A stretch of DNA of 64,000 bases from Odobenus rosmarus divergens (lineage: Eukaryota; Chordata; Mammalia; Carnivora; Odobenidae): positions 53,299 to 117,298 of the forward strand of contig NW_004452134.1 in assembly GCF_000321225.1 (NCBI RefSeq), written 5' to 3'. A program made the position numbers and the translations under genes. Below the pieces are notes generated by a model. It did not search any database and was not told where the DNA came from. It saw only the letters and a program-made list of their open reading frames with translations. Positions 45,956 through 57,622 of this stretch are shown in pieces. Position 1 is the first letter of the stretch. Every line of letters starts with the position of its first letter.

Positions 45956-46430
45956 CAAATACCTTTCATGCAGGGGTGATGATATCTTCTGAGCTCCATA
46001 TGTGGCCTCTATTTGCTTAACCAATGTAAATGTTAATAGAATAATATGCAAATAAAATGCATCCTGTGATCTTGTCCTTATTATGCTGGCCAAGGTCTGA
46101 ACATTGCATTATGAGCAAATGCTATTCCTGTCCTTTGTTCCTGAATTGACCACTTGTTTGAAATTACCACTTTAGAGTTAATAAAGGACCTGTCATAGCA
46201 ACCCTGGGTTTCCTTAGTGGCCATCCTGAGAGGTCCATGTCAGGGGTAAACCTCCTTTGTAAATAATCATCACTCCATTCAAAGGGCACAGATGCAAGCC
46301 AGTTGTGAGTCATTTTAAATAACCTGTTTGCACAGTTAACTTCCCTCCTGCTGTGGAAAGGTTATACATTTTCCAGGGTAATTCTGAATACTTTTTATTC
46401 CCTCACTTTCTTTTTCATGGAAAAAATTGT
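45956..46430. other. single-copy stretch, possible conserved non-coding element
   Basis: No repeat is visible here. An exact POU octamer ATGCAAAT lies at 46046-46053, and GTTAAC at 46337-46342. Composition is more balanced than its flanks. Functional status is unknown. Confidence 0.18.
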
Positions 46431-46841
46431 TTTTGATGAAGCTCAAAAGAAAGAGAGCTCAATTATTGATCAGCGTTGTTGATTGTAGAATAGAGAAGTA
46501 TATTTCATAGGTTGTATTTGAGGTGTTTTTAATTGATTGACTCATTATTTTCTCAAGCACAAAGGAAAACTCTGGGAAAGCTCAGCCCTGTCTTTTAGAA
46601 GCTGGGGAAAGGCATGAGAAGCTGTGTTGAACTGTTCTGCCATGGACTATTTGAAAAGCACAGTGGAAAATGTTTCCTTTCAAAACACTTGTTTTAAGCT
46701 TTTCCTAAAAATGTTTTTAAACATATGCCAAGGCCCCCTTCAGTGAATGAGTTTATTACAAAAAGCAATGTGTAACTGCAAAGCAGAGGTTTGAACACTG
46801 AATCTTAATATTTATAGAGGGCAAAACTGTATGTACACGTT

Positions 46842-46866
46842 ACACACACACACACACACACACACC
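46842..46866. repeat. (AC)n microsatellite
   Basis: A pure AC run followed by a C6 run ending at 46870. Confidence 0.95.
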
Positions 46867-47237
46867 CCCCTTGAGAATGATATCTAACCTCAAAACACAC
46901 TATAAACAAATTGCGGAAGAAGTTTCTCTCTCATATTTCTGAACTGATTTCAATTGCTAGATCTTTGTCTTTTTCTCCATTTCACTATCATCAAGAGGGA
47001 TAGGAAAGATCAAAATCTTTGATTTTACTTACAAGCTTGTATTATTCCAGATCATAAACAATGTAAATGTACACAAGGATGTGTGTTTATATGTGGACGT
47101 ATGTGTGTGATATTAAAATATTTATTTATATTTATTTTTATAATCTTGGTTTTGCTCACAGACCCTCAATTTTCTTTTCCATCCATGCTTTCTTTTTCAA
47201 TCTCATCAGGGCTATCCAGATCATTTTGCATGTGTGC

Positions 47238-47268
47238 ATACACACATACACACTCACACACACACATA
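47238..47268. repeat. (CA)n imperfect microsatellite
   Basis: CACACA interrupted by T residues. Confidence 0.9.
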
Positions 47269-47443
47269 AAACAGGGTGATTCAAAAAAGTTTTAAGGTAG
47301 TTTCAAGCTTAATAAACTCAGAGTATAAATGCTATAATAATGTATACATTTTGAAAATTTGAAATTCTTTATACCGTTTTATTTTGTGAGTTGGTAATAA
47401 TCAATTATTAATTTTAAATTTTTGCTTCAGTTTGTCATTTTCA

Positions 47444-47631
47444 TTTTTTTTAATATTTATTTATTTATTTGTCAGAGAGAGAGAGCACAAGCAGGGGGAG
47501 CAGCAGAGGGAGAGGGAGAAGCAGACTCTCCGCCGAGCAGGGAGCCGGATGTGGGGCTCAATCCCAGGACCCTGAGATCATGACCCCAGCCGAAGGCAGA
47601 CGCCCAACTGACTGAGCCCCCTAGGCGCCCC
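47444..47631 (-). mobile_element. CAN-SINE (SINEC), antisense
   Basis: Full-length antisense SINEC of the CGTCTGCC relatives (plus strand GCCGAAGGCAGACGCCC). The TSD CAGTT-GTCATTTTCA (47428-47443 and 47632-47647) has one mismatch. Confidence 0.95.
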
Positions 47632-47649
47632 CAGTTAGTCATTTTCAAT

Positions 47650-49565
47650 CAGAGGGACCGAAATAGAAGTAAAATACATGTTTACATGCATATATGCATA
47701 TATGTTAATAATTATCAATTTTTTCCCCTTAATACTCACCGCCTACTTAGATTCTTCCCTGCTCAATCCCCATCATACTGATATTGTATAGAATTTTAAC
47801 TTGGGATTATCATATATATATGTCCATTTTTTTTCTTTTCTGTGGATGTTTTTCTTTTTTCAAAGAGGACTTTGTTTGTTTTTGCTGTAGATAACAAATT
47901 TTACAAGTTATTTTAACATTAACTCATAGCTCCTAAGCATCATTTTTTTCCCTTTTTTTAAGGTATCATTTTCAAAAGTTGTTTTATGGTGGGTTTTTGT
48001 GAGGCTAACCTTCTACCATATTGTAGCCTGAGAATATTATTTGGTTTTTGTTTTGTTGTCTTATTTAAATGTCAATGACTGTAGATAAAATGTTACATTC
48101 AGTTATTTTTCTTCAATATGTTAAAAAGTCTATTTTTGTTTTCTTGTACCCAGTATTGTTCTTGGTACATCTGATGTCAAATACTTGTTATTTTGTAAGT
48201 GATAGCTTCTTTCTCTCTGGGAAATTTGAGAACTTTTTCTTGTATTATTTGTTTCTTATGGTGCACCATGGGCCCTTCAAGCTGATGTGCTTCATCTTTT
48301 GTGATAAATTTATCTCTGTTATTCTTTAAAGAATTCAGTCCTTACATGTCAGTTTTTTCTCCTTCTTGGGACTCCTATTAGCATTTTATGATGTTGGATG
48401 GCACTTTTATTCCTATATTGCATCTCTCTTTTCTTTTTATATTTTTCTATTCCTTTATTTTTACCTCCTTTCTTCTTAGAGAGTTACTTGGATTGATCTT
48501 AAAAGTTCCTAACTCATCATGTTATTTGTTCCAAACATTTAATTTTTTTAAAACTAAACTTTCATGTTTTCATACTTGATTTTTATACTTGATCCTTTTT
48601 TAATTATGTCTTATTCCCTCATATTGCACAAACTTCCTTTGACCTTTTGCATGTTTATTATGCTTATTTGAAATCTATATGTGACTGCCTGTTGGTGCCT
48701 GATGATATTACTTTTCTAATCTGTTAGGATTTCTGAAGTGAATGTTTCCTCAGATATTAGTCATCTTGGTTTCAGAGTTTTAGTCTCATAAGTGATTCTT
48801 AGACTTCCTACCAGTCCTTTGGCCTTTGGCTTTTAGTTCCTTCTTCATCTTGTTTCCAAAAGTGTCTCGTACAGATAGTTTTTGAGTCTTTTAGGCAATC
48901 TCCAATATAAATCATGGTTGCCTCTAACTTTTCCCTCTTCCTCCTTACCCTAGAATGTTCTTGATTTAGCTATTTATCACTCAACCATATGCTTCCCAAC
49001 TTCCAAGATTCTGGTGCCATTGTCTCCTTTCCTGTTTTCTATAATAGGATATATTTCTTTCTTTTTTTTTAAATCCTCCTTTTAGTGTGGTCATGGAAGG
49101 GAGCATAGTACTCTCTATTTAGTCTCTATCTTTATTCAGAAATCTTGGTGTTTAACCAGCACATAATTTTCCACTTTCTCATCAATGAAATTTCTTCATC
49201 TGCCTATTAGGAAGATAATTACATTACCCCCTGAAATTCTTTAATATTTGTATTTGAAACTTATTACAATGTCTTCTCTTATAGATCTTTATTTTTCTTA
49301 TAGATTTTGTATCCGCTAGTCAAGTGTACTTTTATAAGTATACTTTCAAACAAAATTTAATTAATGAGTATTATTTTAGAAATAGCAATTTACTTCTTAG
49401 CCCTAAAGAGACAATGAGAAACTTATATCAAATATACTTTTATTTTAATGCCTGTCATATATGTTCAAAAAAAATAGAGAGAATAGAAATTATCTTATGC
49501 TCTCCACTCTTCAGTTCTTACTCTTATGAACATCACTGTGTTGGAAAATACTGTCTGGCCCCGTG
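47650..49565 (-). mobile_element. T-rich stretch, possibly decayed antisense L1
   Basis: Strong T bias on the plus strand and phrases such as 'CCTCCTTTTAGTGTGGTCATGGAAGGGAG' (49075-49103) and 'ATCTTGGTGTTTAACCAGC' (49142-49160) recall antisense old L1. Frames at 48069-48329 and 48388-48579 are T-rich and hydrophobic only because of composition. No gene is supported. Confidence 0.35.
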
Positions 49566-50104
49566 TTAGGGAGATAGTGCACATTCAGGTCTTTGTTCAT
49601 CAGGAGAAAATTCACAAATCTATCCCTGGAATGCAGGGAGGCAGTCTTACTCCTGTGTGTACAGATATGACCATGATTATATCACAGGGATAATGGTGGT
49701 ATCTATCAAAACAAAGATTTTTGTTTTCCTATATAGAAAAACAATCTACTTAAAGATAAGGTTACTCTATATTAAGTGCAATTGCTAATTCCCATCCAAG
49801 TTAATGGTATTTGTGCACACTGACTTGGAGGGAAGAAATCCTCTCTACTGTGAGTGCCCTTCAGGCTTCTGTCACCATAAGGTTAACCCAGTGTCCTCTT
49901 TTGCCATATATGTTGTGCTTTTGCAAACTTAGATCATTTTCCCTGCTAGATATGTAAGGATAAGGAATAGCGAGAGCTCCAGCGAAAAAAGATATGGAAA
50001 TGAAGAGTGATGGAGAAGAATAAAATAGAGAATTTTTATCAAGTACTCTTTACTTTATAAAGTGAATTTAATGTCCTGCTACTGATCCCTGACTAATACA
50101 ACAA
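49566..50104. other. unassigned stretch
   Basis: No gene or confident repeat. Confidence 0.5.
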
Positions 50105-50280
50105 ATGCTTTCCAAATGGTTCCTATGAGGCAGCAATCACAAAAAGAAATGCATATAGATTATTTCTCAAATTATTAATATTACTACTCCCATTTTTATA
50201 GATGAGAGAACAGAATTCTAGAAGGCTAGTTGATGGCAGAGCCAAATTGGAACCTGGCCAGAATCAGGATCACTCATGTA
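50105..50280 (-). mobile_element. MIR, antisense
   Basis: 'CCCATTTTTATAGATGAGAGAACAGAATTC' (50189-50218), 'GGCTAGTTGATGGCAGAGCCAAATTGGAACC' (50223-50253) match reversed MIR. Confidence 0.7.
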
Positions 50281-50376
50281 TGATATTCAAAACAGAAAGT
50301 GCCCCAAATATTTGTTATCAATCAGAGTTAAGATAACTCACTTTTGAGAGTAATTTATTTAAAAAATTAAAAGTGG

Positions 50377-50515
50377 GGGCGCCTGGGTGGCTCAGTCGGT
50401 TAAGCGTCTGCCTTCGGCTCAGGTCATGATCCCGGAGTCCAGGGATCAAGTCCCGCATTGGGCTCCCTGCTCAGCGGAGAGTCTGCTTCTCCCTCTGCCC
50501 CTCCCCCCTCTCGTG

Positions 50516-50548
<33 letters not shown>

Positions 50549-50572
50549 AAATAAATAAAATATTTTAAAAAC
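50377..50572 (+). mobile_element. CAN-SINE (SINEC), sense, mosaic subfamily signature
   Basis: Full length. The head is the GTCGGTTAAGCGTCTGCC type but the 3' body is the CTCGTGCTCTC type normally seen with the GCGACTGCC head. It ends in a (CT)n-expanded body (50515-50544) and A-rich tail. TSD ATTAAAAGTGG at 50366-50376 and 50573-50583. Confidence 0.95.
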
Positions 50573-50876
50573 ATTAAAAGTGGTTTACTTACTTAGAACA
50601 TTTCAGAGACCATTGCTCTAATGTCATGGATTCCTATCTTCTTTTGAGAGGAAGGCAAATGAGTGGAATTACAGCTCTAGAAATGTGCATCGCCAGCAGT
50701 GTATCTCAGCTATGCCACCATCTTTAGGGCCATAAAATGTATGTGAATTCTATCGTATCCCAGTGAAAAAGGGTGAGAATTACTATCCCATACAAATGCT
50801 TACAAATTGACTCAAGCATAATTGATGTGGTCTCTTCAACACATTTTATAATTTATATGGTGAAAAATAGAATTGG

Positions 50877-50927
50877 TTGTGTGTGAGCTTCTGTGTGTGT
50901 GAGTGTGTGTGTGTGTGCGTGTATGTA
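50877..50927. repeat. (TG)n imperfect microsatellite
   Basis: TG-rich tract with interruptions (GTGTGAGCTTCTGTGTGTG, then GAGTGTGTG and GCGTGTATG). Alternating purine-pyrimidine, so potential Z-DNA. Confidence 0.92.
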
Positions 50928-52548
50928 TTGAATGGAGATAAATATTTATGTATTCCCTGGAAGTATAAACTGAGTCACAACTTGTGACTAGAAGTACAAT
51001 AACACTTTGATAACACATCATAGACACTTGAAATTCTCTGAAAGATTTAGAAATGGTAACCTAATGAAAGTTAATGGCAAAAAGCCCCTGAGACAGGTAT
51101 TTGAAGGAATATTCAGATTTTTAAAATGTCAAAGTCTAAGACTAAAAAGATGCCATTTATTAGTGATCACCTAAAATAAGTAAAAATAATCCAATTAAGG
51201 GTTAAGATAAGGGCTATCTTAAATTGCTGAAGCAAACTCCAAAAGCTCAAGGACATGGCACTTAACAATTTTCCTCTAATTTATGTTCCAGAACAATGCA
51301 AGTATTCTTGGTGGGGAGTTCTCCAAATCCATGATTCAGGGATGCAGACTTTTTCTATCTAATGGGACTTCCATATTTAATACAACTTTGATACTTTCTC
51401 CACTGAAACCAAACAGAGGGAAAAGGAGCATGCATGTGTTTGTGATCTAGACCTCAAAGTGGCATATATTACTTCTCTCAATGCATTGACTACGGTTCAT
51501 AAATAAGCACAAGAGAGGCTGGGACATATGGTATACACTTCTATGTCCAGGAATCAGATCCGCTCACATTTTCTGGCATACAATCGCAAATACTATGTGG
51601 AAAATAAGTCAATGCCACTCTCCAGAAACATACTAAAAGAGTACACACAGGAATACACTCATTTTATTATTCACTACCCATTTTGAGACAGCAAAATCAT
51701 GATTAACACAAGGCATCAAAAATATCAAGTGTAGCCTTTCACATAAATATTTGTTTGTTTACATGGTTTTCTAGCTTCTAAAAGTTTGGTGGGGCTTTCA
51801 AAACAATTTATAAACTATAAATTTGTTTAATTCTACAAAATTTACAATGCTTACCAATTCTCAGAAAATGGACATTTGAGCGATAATTTGAACTTTAGAA
51901 AAAAATAATAGTCCCCAAGGCCACACGTAAAATAAATTTCTTTCCAGGCTTGGAACCCTAGGATGTACATTTGAAAAATCACCTCAAGGGAACACCGTAG
52001 TTTTAATAATGTCAATCATTTAGAAACTTCAAAGATCGCCACTTAATTTTTACAGGAAGGGTTAACACAAGGCGATATTTATATCGTGATCACTACAGTT
52101 TGGCAAAAAAAACAATTTCTAAAATAATAAGTTCCAAATATCATCCACATTGAAAATCTACCACATCTCTTATGCTGTTACTCTAGGAGATATATAAAAT
52201 GAGATGATATATTTTGCCCTTGATGCTTAGAATTTCTATGGAAAGACACTTCTGAAGTGATTGGAGGGAAAAAAAAAAAAACTGTGCCAGAGACTGTGTG
52301 CTCACTAAATATAAATCCACTTTCTTTTTTTTTGTATACTTCCCTGTCTCCCTGCAGTCAAGTTGGAATTTGTGATTAGTGCTTCTAGAACTGGAAGCAG
52401 AAGTAATTAAAGGCAGTTAGGAGCCCCTGGGGCTCATCCATCTCCCTCTTTTCCTACCACAGAAGCCTTCAGGCCAAATGTTCTATAGGGCATTGCCAAA
52501 AGGAGTGGGGGAGTGGCACTGAGCCAGACACTGACCTGAGCAGGTAAG

Positions 52549-52588
52549 GTATGCGTGTGTGTCTGTGTGTGCATATGCGCATGTGCGT
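52549..52588. repeat. TG/CG-rich alternating tract
   Basis: ATGCGTGTGTGTCTGTGTG, then GCATATGCGCATGTGCG: strongly alternating purine-pyrimidine. Confidence 0.85.
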
Positions 52589-54081
52589 TATACCGCCAAG
52601 CTCTTGGGGTTTGTCTTTTTGGATGATAGTATTAATTATGTTACTTGTTTTAAAAACACAAATTAATTCATTAATGGATGAATTAATGAATAACTTAGTT
52701 GAGGTACAATTCTGTGTGCCAGTGATTTTTCGGTTAATTGACATACCAAAAGAAAAAAATGGTAGTTCCCACTCTCAAGGACAAATGGACGACACAAGCA
52801 AAACAAATGGTAGCAAAATGTTGAAGGTGTTTTATAGAAAAACATTCATCATACAGTAGGGTTCTAAGTAGGGAGCATTCATTTCCGCCTGAGGCTGGTA
52901 GGTAGTACTTTGGTACGAAAATAAATGATTTTCCATCAACATATTGATGGTCTTCATGATTTGGTTCATTCTAAATTTCGAATGTGTTAGTAACTTCAAC
53001 CTAGCTGATGCTCTTCTCATTGCCATGCCTTTATTTGTGGACATCTGGCTGGACAAAGGCAGCAGAATCAGTTTCTAACGGAACTATTTTCATACATGGA
53101 ATACTCTTAGAATTTGAGCACAGGCAGTTTAACCACAGTGATGACATTCTTACCTAACATGGAATCTCCTGTGAATGGAGTTGCTCTTTCTAACATTAAA
53201 AATATGTATTCAAAAACGATAAAAGGAGAACATTTTGCAAAAATGAAAGAAAAAGACTCCTAATTTAAGTGTGCCAGGGGGTGGATCCGAATTTCATTTT
53301 GAATAGAATATTGCTGCAGTAATTATCTTACTATTTGAGTACAAGAATAATTAGTGTAGCAACCTGTCAGTCTTATAGTACTCACAGTTCAGAGGTGAAA
53401 ATATTATAATCTTAAGTAAATTATAGATGTTTAATTATAAAGATTATATGCAGAGATGCACAAATAAGTAACATTTTTATGACACATAAATGTATACATA
53501 TATGTAATAAGTAAATACATATTTATTTCCTTTTTTTAAAGGGAAAGGTTAAATTGTGGCAAAAAAAAAGTCTTTTTCATATCTGAGGGAAATATCAAGT
53601 AAAGACACTCTGAAGTGACTATAATATCCCCAAGTCATCTTAACATTGCCTAATTTCACAGAAAACACTTTTTCGATTATGTTATAATTTAATATCTAAT
53701 ATTATAAAGTTGAGTTAAACTTGCTCGAGAATTTATCCATTCCTTATAAATATAAAATTTCTATTGGTAACTGTGCATAGGAAAATGACTAGATTTCTCC
53801 CAGGAATTTGGCACTATATAAATACTTCATATTTTAACAAAAAATGATATTTACCCACATATCAGAGTAATGTTTCAATTTATCAAGGACATATACACAT
53901 ATGATTGACCAGCTCTACCCTCGCCCCCCTGAGTCTTGATGGGCATTGGATATACTTACAGTAGGACAAGGATGTTTCCCTTTTCTTTGTGAGAATAAAA
54001 TAGAGGGTGATAACCGAAGCTTCCAAATAAATTGTACTGGATTTTAGTCACATCATTTTCACAAATCCAATTGAATCAATA

Positions 54082-54240
54082 GTTTAAGCATCAGCTCAGG
54101 TCATGATCTCAGGGTCCTGTGATGGAACTCTGCATTGGACTTCCTGCTCAGCGGGGAGTCTGCTTCTCCCTCTCCCTCAGCCCCTCCCTCACCTCGTGCT
54201 CACTCTCTCTCTCCCAAATGAATAAATAAAATCCTTAAGT
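54082..54240 (+). mobile_element. CAN-SINE, 5'-deleted, sense
   Basis: Body from 'GTTTAAGCATCAGCTCAGGTC' to the AATAAATAAAATCC tail; the tRNA-like head is missing and part of the 'CTGCCTTTGG' segment is lost. No TSD seen. Confidence 0.85.
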
Positions 54241-54287
54241 AAATAAATCACACAAAGAAATACCAAATATGACTTACAATTTAACAG

Positions 54288-54370
54288 AATTCCTTCCCCC
54301 TCTCCTGCCTTGCTCTGCCCCTCTTTTGCTCTCTCCCTCCATCCCTCTTTCTCTTCCTCTCTCTTTCTGT
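54288..54370. repeat. polypyrimidine tract
   Basis: An 80-base C/T-rich stretch (CCTTCCCCCTCTCCTGCC onward). Possible triplex-forming. The minus-strand frame 54274-54495 reads it as RERGRERG-like low complexity. Confidence 0.9.
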
Positions 54371-54609
54371 ATGGAGCTACATAGAAATTTTTTTTCTTCT
54401 AATGCTCTATCCACACTCTTCTGAGATATTTTCTGTAAAAAGGACAATGACACAACCATCAAAATGTATGAAAAAGGCTTATTAACTGAACACAATATTT
54501 GATATTTTAGATTATTAGTTTTAGAAATCAGATTTTAGTTTTTGCCACAAAAATTGCATATGCAGTGTCCAAATGAGGAATCCTTTCTTCAACAAGGTTT
54601 CTCAGTCAC

Positions 54610-54715
54610 CTACACTGTGGTAGACACAATGACATGCACTGGAAATATACAGTGAGGAATAGTGAATGCCCTAAAGAGATCATAACATAATTGGAAGCCA
54701 ACACTTATTAGCTTA
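54610..54715 (-). mobile_element. L2 3' end, antisense (tentative)
   Basis: 'CACTGTGGTAGACACAATGAC', 'GAGGAATAGTGAATGCCCTAAAGAGATC' and 'ATAATTGGAAGCC' follow the antisense L2 tail. Confidence 0.45.
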
Positions 54716-54784
54716 CAGAATTAGATTACATTATTCAATATTTTCAAAAAGCCAAAGATAATTTCCCATAAAATTTAATCTTTC

Positions 54785-55195
54785 TGACTGCATGACCTCA
54801 ACTCTTCTACTTTAACTCTTCCTTCTACTCTGCTCCATCCCCAGTGTCCTCCTTGCTGTCTCTACCGAAGACTCTGTATAGCTGTTCTCTCTGACTGCAA
54901 TGGCTTTTCTTTTAAATATTCTTTGATTTACTCTCTCAGCTCCCCAAAATTTCACTCAGATCTCAAGTTCCTCAAAAAGGACTACCCTGTCTCACGTTTA
55001 TTCACCTCAGACTTTTTTGACCTCTTCTACTCATTTTTTCCCATAGTAATTAACATCTGTGAATATGCTGTACCTTTAAATCTACTTTTGCCACCCTACA
55101 AGAACAGAAATTTATTTTCATTGTTCAGAGGTGTTTTCCAAGAGCTTACACGAGTGCCTGGCACATAATTATTAAATGAACTAAAAACTATCTAG
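54785..55195 (+). mobile_element. L2 LINE 3' end, sense
   Basis: 'CCCAAAATTTCACTCAGATCTC', 'CTCAAAAAGGACTACCCTGTC' (54972-54992) and the terminal 'CACGAGTGCCTGGCACATAATTATTAAATGAAC' (55149-55181) are sense L2. The frame 54923-55168 covers it and is not a gene. Confidence 0.75.
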
Positions 55196-55309
55196 GAACA
55201 GAATTATTGTTTTTCTTTAAGCTGTGTTTTTAGTAAAATGGCAGGCTCAGTCAACCTGAAAATTCTTCAGTGGCAAACTATTGAAGATGCTCAGTAAGAT
55301 TTTTTTTTT

Positions 55310-55497
55310 AAGCTTTAATTAATTAATTAATTAATTTGAGAGAGGAGGGCAGTGGGGGAAGAGGGAGAGAGAATTTCAAGCAGACTCCATGCTGAGCATG
55401 GAGCCTGACACAGGGCTCCATCTTATGTCCCTGAGATCATGACCTGAGCTAAAACCAAGAGTTGGATGCTCAGCCAACTAAGCCACCCAGGTGCCCC
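55310..55497 (-). mobile_element. CAN-SINE, older subfamily, antisense
   Basis: Tail replaced by an (AATT)n microsatellite (55316-55338). Plus strand carries CAAGAGTTGGATGCTCAGCC and GCCACCCAGGTGCCCC. No TSD seen. Confidence 0.9.
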
Positions 55498-55834
55498 CTG
55501 GATACTTTTTTAAAAATATGCAAAACAGAGTCCATGAGAAAGAACAAGAATCTTTCAACTGCAGTTTCCCTCTCCTTGAGCTGAAACTATCCACAAGGAA
55601 CATATCAAAGGCAATGAATCGACATGACTGTTCTTACAGCTTAATATCATCTATTCATTCATTCAGTAGTGTTTTAATCTGTTGATAAGCAGTAGAAACT
55701 ATTACTGATAGTGAGATGGATCCCACTTTTTCTTCCTCCTCTCTAAAGCACTTGATTTGGCATTTTACCATTATAATTAAACATAGCATGCAGATCATAA
55801 AATTCAACTCATTAATTAACTTATTTATACAATA

Positions 55835-55965
55835 GCCATTTACTGGGGCTTCCATATGCCAAGTACTATTCCAAGAGTTAGCTATACAAAAATTTAAAGA
55901 AGAAAAACACAGTCTGCAATTCCATGGAATCTGCATCAAGACAGAGAGCCAGATTTTAAATAAAT
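55835..55965 (-). mobile_element. L2 3' end, antisense
   Basis: 'CATATGCCAAGTACTATTCCAAGAG' (55853-55877) and 'ACACAGTCTGCAATTCCATGGAATCTGC' (55907-55934) match the antisense L2 3' terminus. Confidence 0.65.
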
Positions 55966-56029
55966 CACTATACAATTAAATTAAAATTATAAATTGTCAT
56001 GATGACTATGTCAATTTACCACTGACTAA

Positions 56030-56262
56030 GCCAGGCATTTACTATGCTCCAGACACCATGCTAGGTGATAGAAACACTAAATTATTTAATTTTCATATCC
56101 TATTAGATAAATAGATATGTTCTCCATTATTCATATGATTTGACTGGGGGTTAGGCTAGGTAACTTGCTGGGAACAATGTGGTAAACATCAGAGCAGGGA
56201 TCAAGCTCACATTTGTTTGAGTCCAAGAGCCCATCTTCATCACAGTGCTATACTAAAAAGTA
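56030..56262 (-). mobile_element. MIR, antisense, near full length
   Basis: 'GGCATTTACTATGCTCCAGACACCATGCTAGG' (56034-56065), 'TAACTTGCTGGGAACAATGTG', 'AGAGCAGGGATCAAGCTCACATTTG' and 'CCATCTTCATCACAGTGCTATACT' give a complete reversed MIR order. Confidence 0.8.
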
Positions 56263-56836
56263 TAAGGATTTTTCAGCATTCAGAGACACTTTACAGGAAT
56301 GACATCATATTCAGAGAGCTGCAATTGAAACTCAAAACCGTCTGAATACTGTTGAAAATTTCAGATGTTCATTCACTATTAATTTGGTGGGTGAGCATAT
56401 GTGTTTGTAACAGCATGAGAGCGGGGCCTACTGCAGCCAGGGTCCACTAGTCAGAATTCCCAGAGACCGTCTTTCTACTTTATTCAGACCACATGCACTG
56501 TTAGCCTACCCCAAGAGAGCAGCACAATTCTAATGAAATCTGTTTCCTATGTTTTTCTGAGCTGTAGTACATTAACCATAAAAATAAAAAGAATTTCACT
56601 CCAAACTTTCTACTTCTTAGTTATACCCAGTGATAATAGCAACTAGAGTCTCATCTTTGAAATTGTATGTTGGGAACGATATTATATAAACCAATCTGAA
56701 ATAATGAGCTTCAAAATTTACTAAAGATTAATGTTCTACATGCAGGTATAATTAGTAACTAGGATTGATCAGCATATTTATATTTGAGTTTGTTTTCTAT
56801 ATTACACACAAAAAAATATATATTGAAAGTAACTGA

Positions 56837-57006
56837 GGGCGCCTGGGTGGCTCAGATGGTTAAGCGTCTGCCTTCGGCTCAGGTCATGATCCCAGGGTCC
56901 TGGGATCGAGTCCCCCATCAGGCTCCCTGCTCCTTGGGAGCCTGCTTCTCCCTCTCTCTCCCTCTGTCTCTCATGAATAAATAAATAAAATATTAAAAAA
57001 AAAAAA
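56837..57006 (+). mobile_element. CAN-SINE (SINEC), short form, sense
   Basis: GTTAAGCGTCTGCCTTCGG head with a compact body (CCTGCTCCTTGGGAGCCTGC, then CTCTGTCTCTCATGAATAAA), about 30 bases shorter than the other young copies. A short GAAAGT repeat flanks it (56825-56830, 57007-57012), with an imperfect join. Confidence 0.93.
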
Positions 57007-57149
57007 GAAAGTGAGAACTTAAAAACCATTAGATAAATTTAAAATTAATTTGTTGCAATGACGATGAACTGTATTTGACACTTCAAATATATAAATATCT
57101 TTTAGCCTAATATCGATTACTCTGAAGCCTATGAAATTTACATTATGGA

Positions 57150-57240
57150 GTAGATAGAATGGGAACCCGGACTTTGAAGTTAAAAACAACGAAATTCAAT
57201 TCACCGATATGCACTTATTACCAGTGTGATATTTGTCAAA
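57150..57240 (+). mobile_element. MIR, sense, first segment
   Basis: 'GAACCCGGACTTTGAAGTTAAAAAC', 'AATTCAATTCACCGATATGCACTTATTACCAGTGTGATATTTG' is the MIR core, ending at a MaLR LTR insertion. Confidence 0.7.
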
Positions 57241-57622
57241 TGTTATTGACTGCATCTGTTCCTTAAAAGTCATGTTGAAGCCCTAAACTCCAGTCCTATA
57301 GAGCATGAGTGCATTTGAAGATAGGGCCTTTGAAGAGGTAATTGAAGTTAAACGAAATCTTAAGTGTGGGACCCTAATCTGACTTGTTTCTGTTTCAGAA
57401 GAGTCAGAGACATCAAGGATGTTTGCACATAGTGGGAAGGAAGGTCAGGGGAGGACACAGTGAAAAGGCAGCCGTCTGTAAGCCAAGGGGTGAGGCCTCA
57501 GGAGTAAACAAACTGCTGAAACCTTGATTGTGGACATCCAGTCTCCAAAACTGTGAGAAAATAAACTCTTGTTTACCAAGTTTGTGGTGTTTTGTTATGG
57601 CAGCACTAGCGAACTACCATAG
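57241..57622 (+). mobile_element. MaLR (MST/MLT1-type) solo LTR, sense
   Basis: The interval shows 'GTTGAAGCCCTAAACTCCAGT', 'GATAGGGCCTTTGAAGAGG', 'GAGGACACAGTGAAAAGGC', 'CAGTCTCCAAAACTGTGAG', the AATAAA signal at 57561-57566 and 'TGGTGTTTTGTTATGGCAGC', in the order of a MaLR LTR. A 4-base CAAA flanks both sides (57237-57240, 57623-57626). No internal coding region: it is a solo LTR of an ancient, non-infectious retrotransposon. Confidence 0.85.

Larger units (their letters stand above)
46431..47427. other. unassigned stretch with CA microsatellites
   Basis: No gene. Two CA tracts (46842-46866 and 47238-47268) are listed separately. Confidence 0.5.
50584..54081. other. unassigned 3.5-kb stretch
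   Basis: No gene, RNA or confident repeat, apart from TG-rich tracts listed separately. A faint antisense L2-like end ('GTGTGCCAGTGATTTTTC' and 'CCCACTCTCAAGGACAAATGG') lies near 52712-52790. Frames of 60-100 codons at 52469-52859 overlap on both strands and have no family. Confidence 0.45.

Noticed and set aside
47067..47295. Overlapping 70-codon frames as small proteins
   Set aside because: They overlap in different phases and run through a CA microsatellite, giving THTHTH-like ends.
54274..54495. Minus-strand frame rich in arginine, glutamate and glycine
   Set aside because: It is the translation of a polypyrimidine tract and has no other support.
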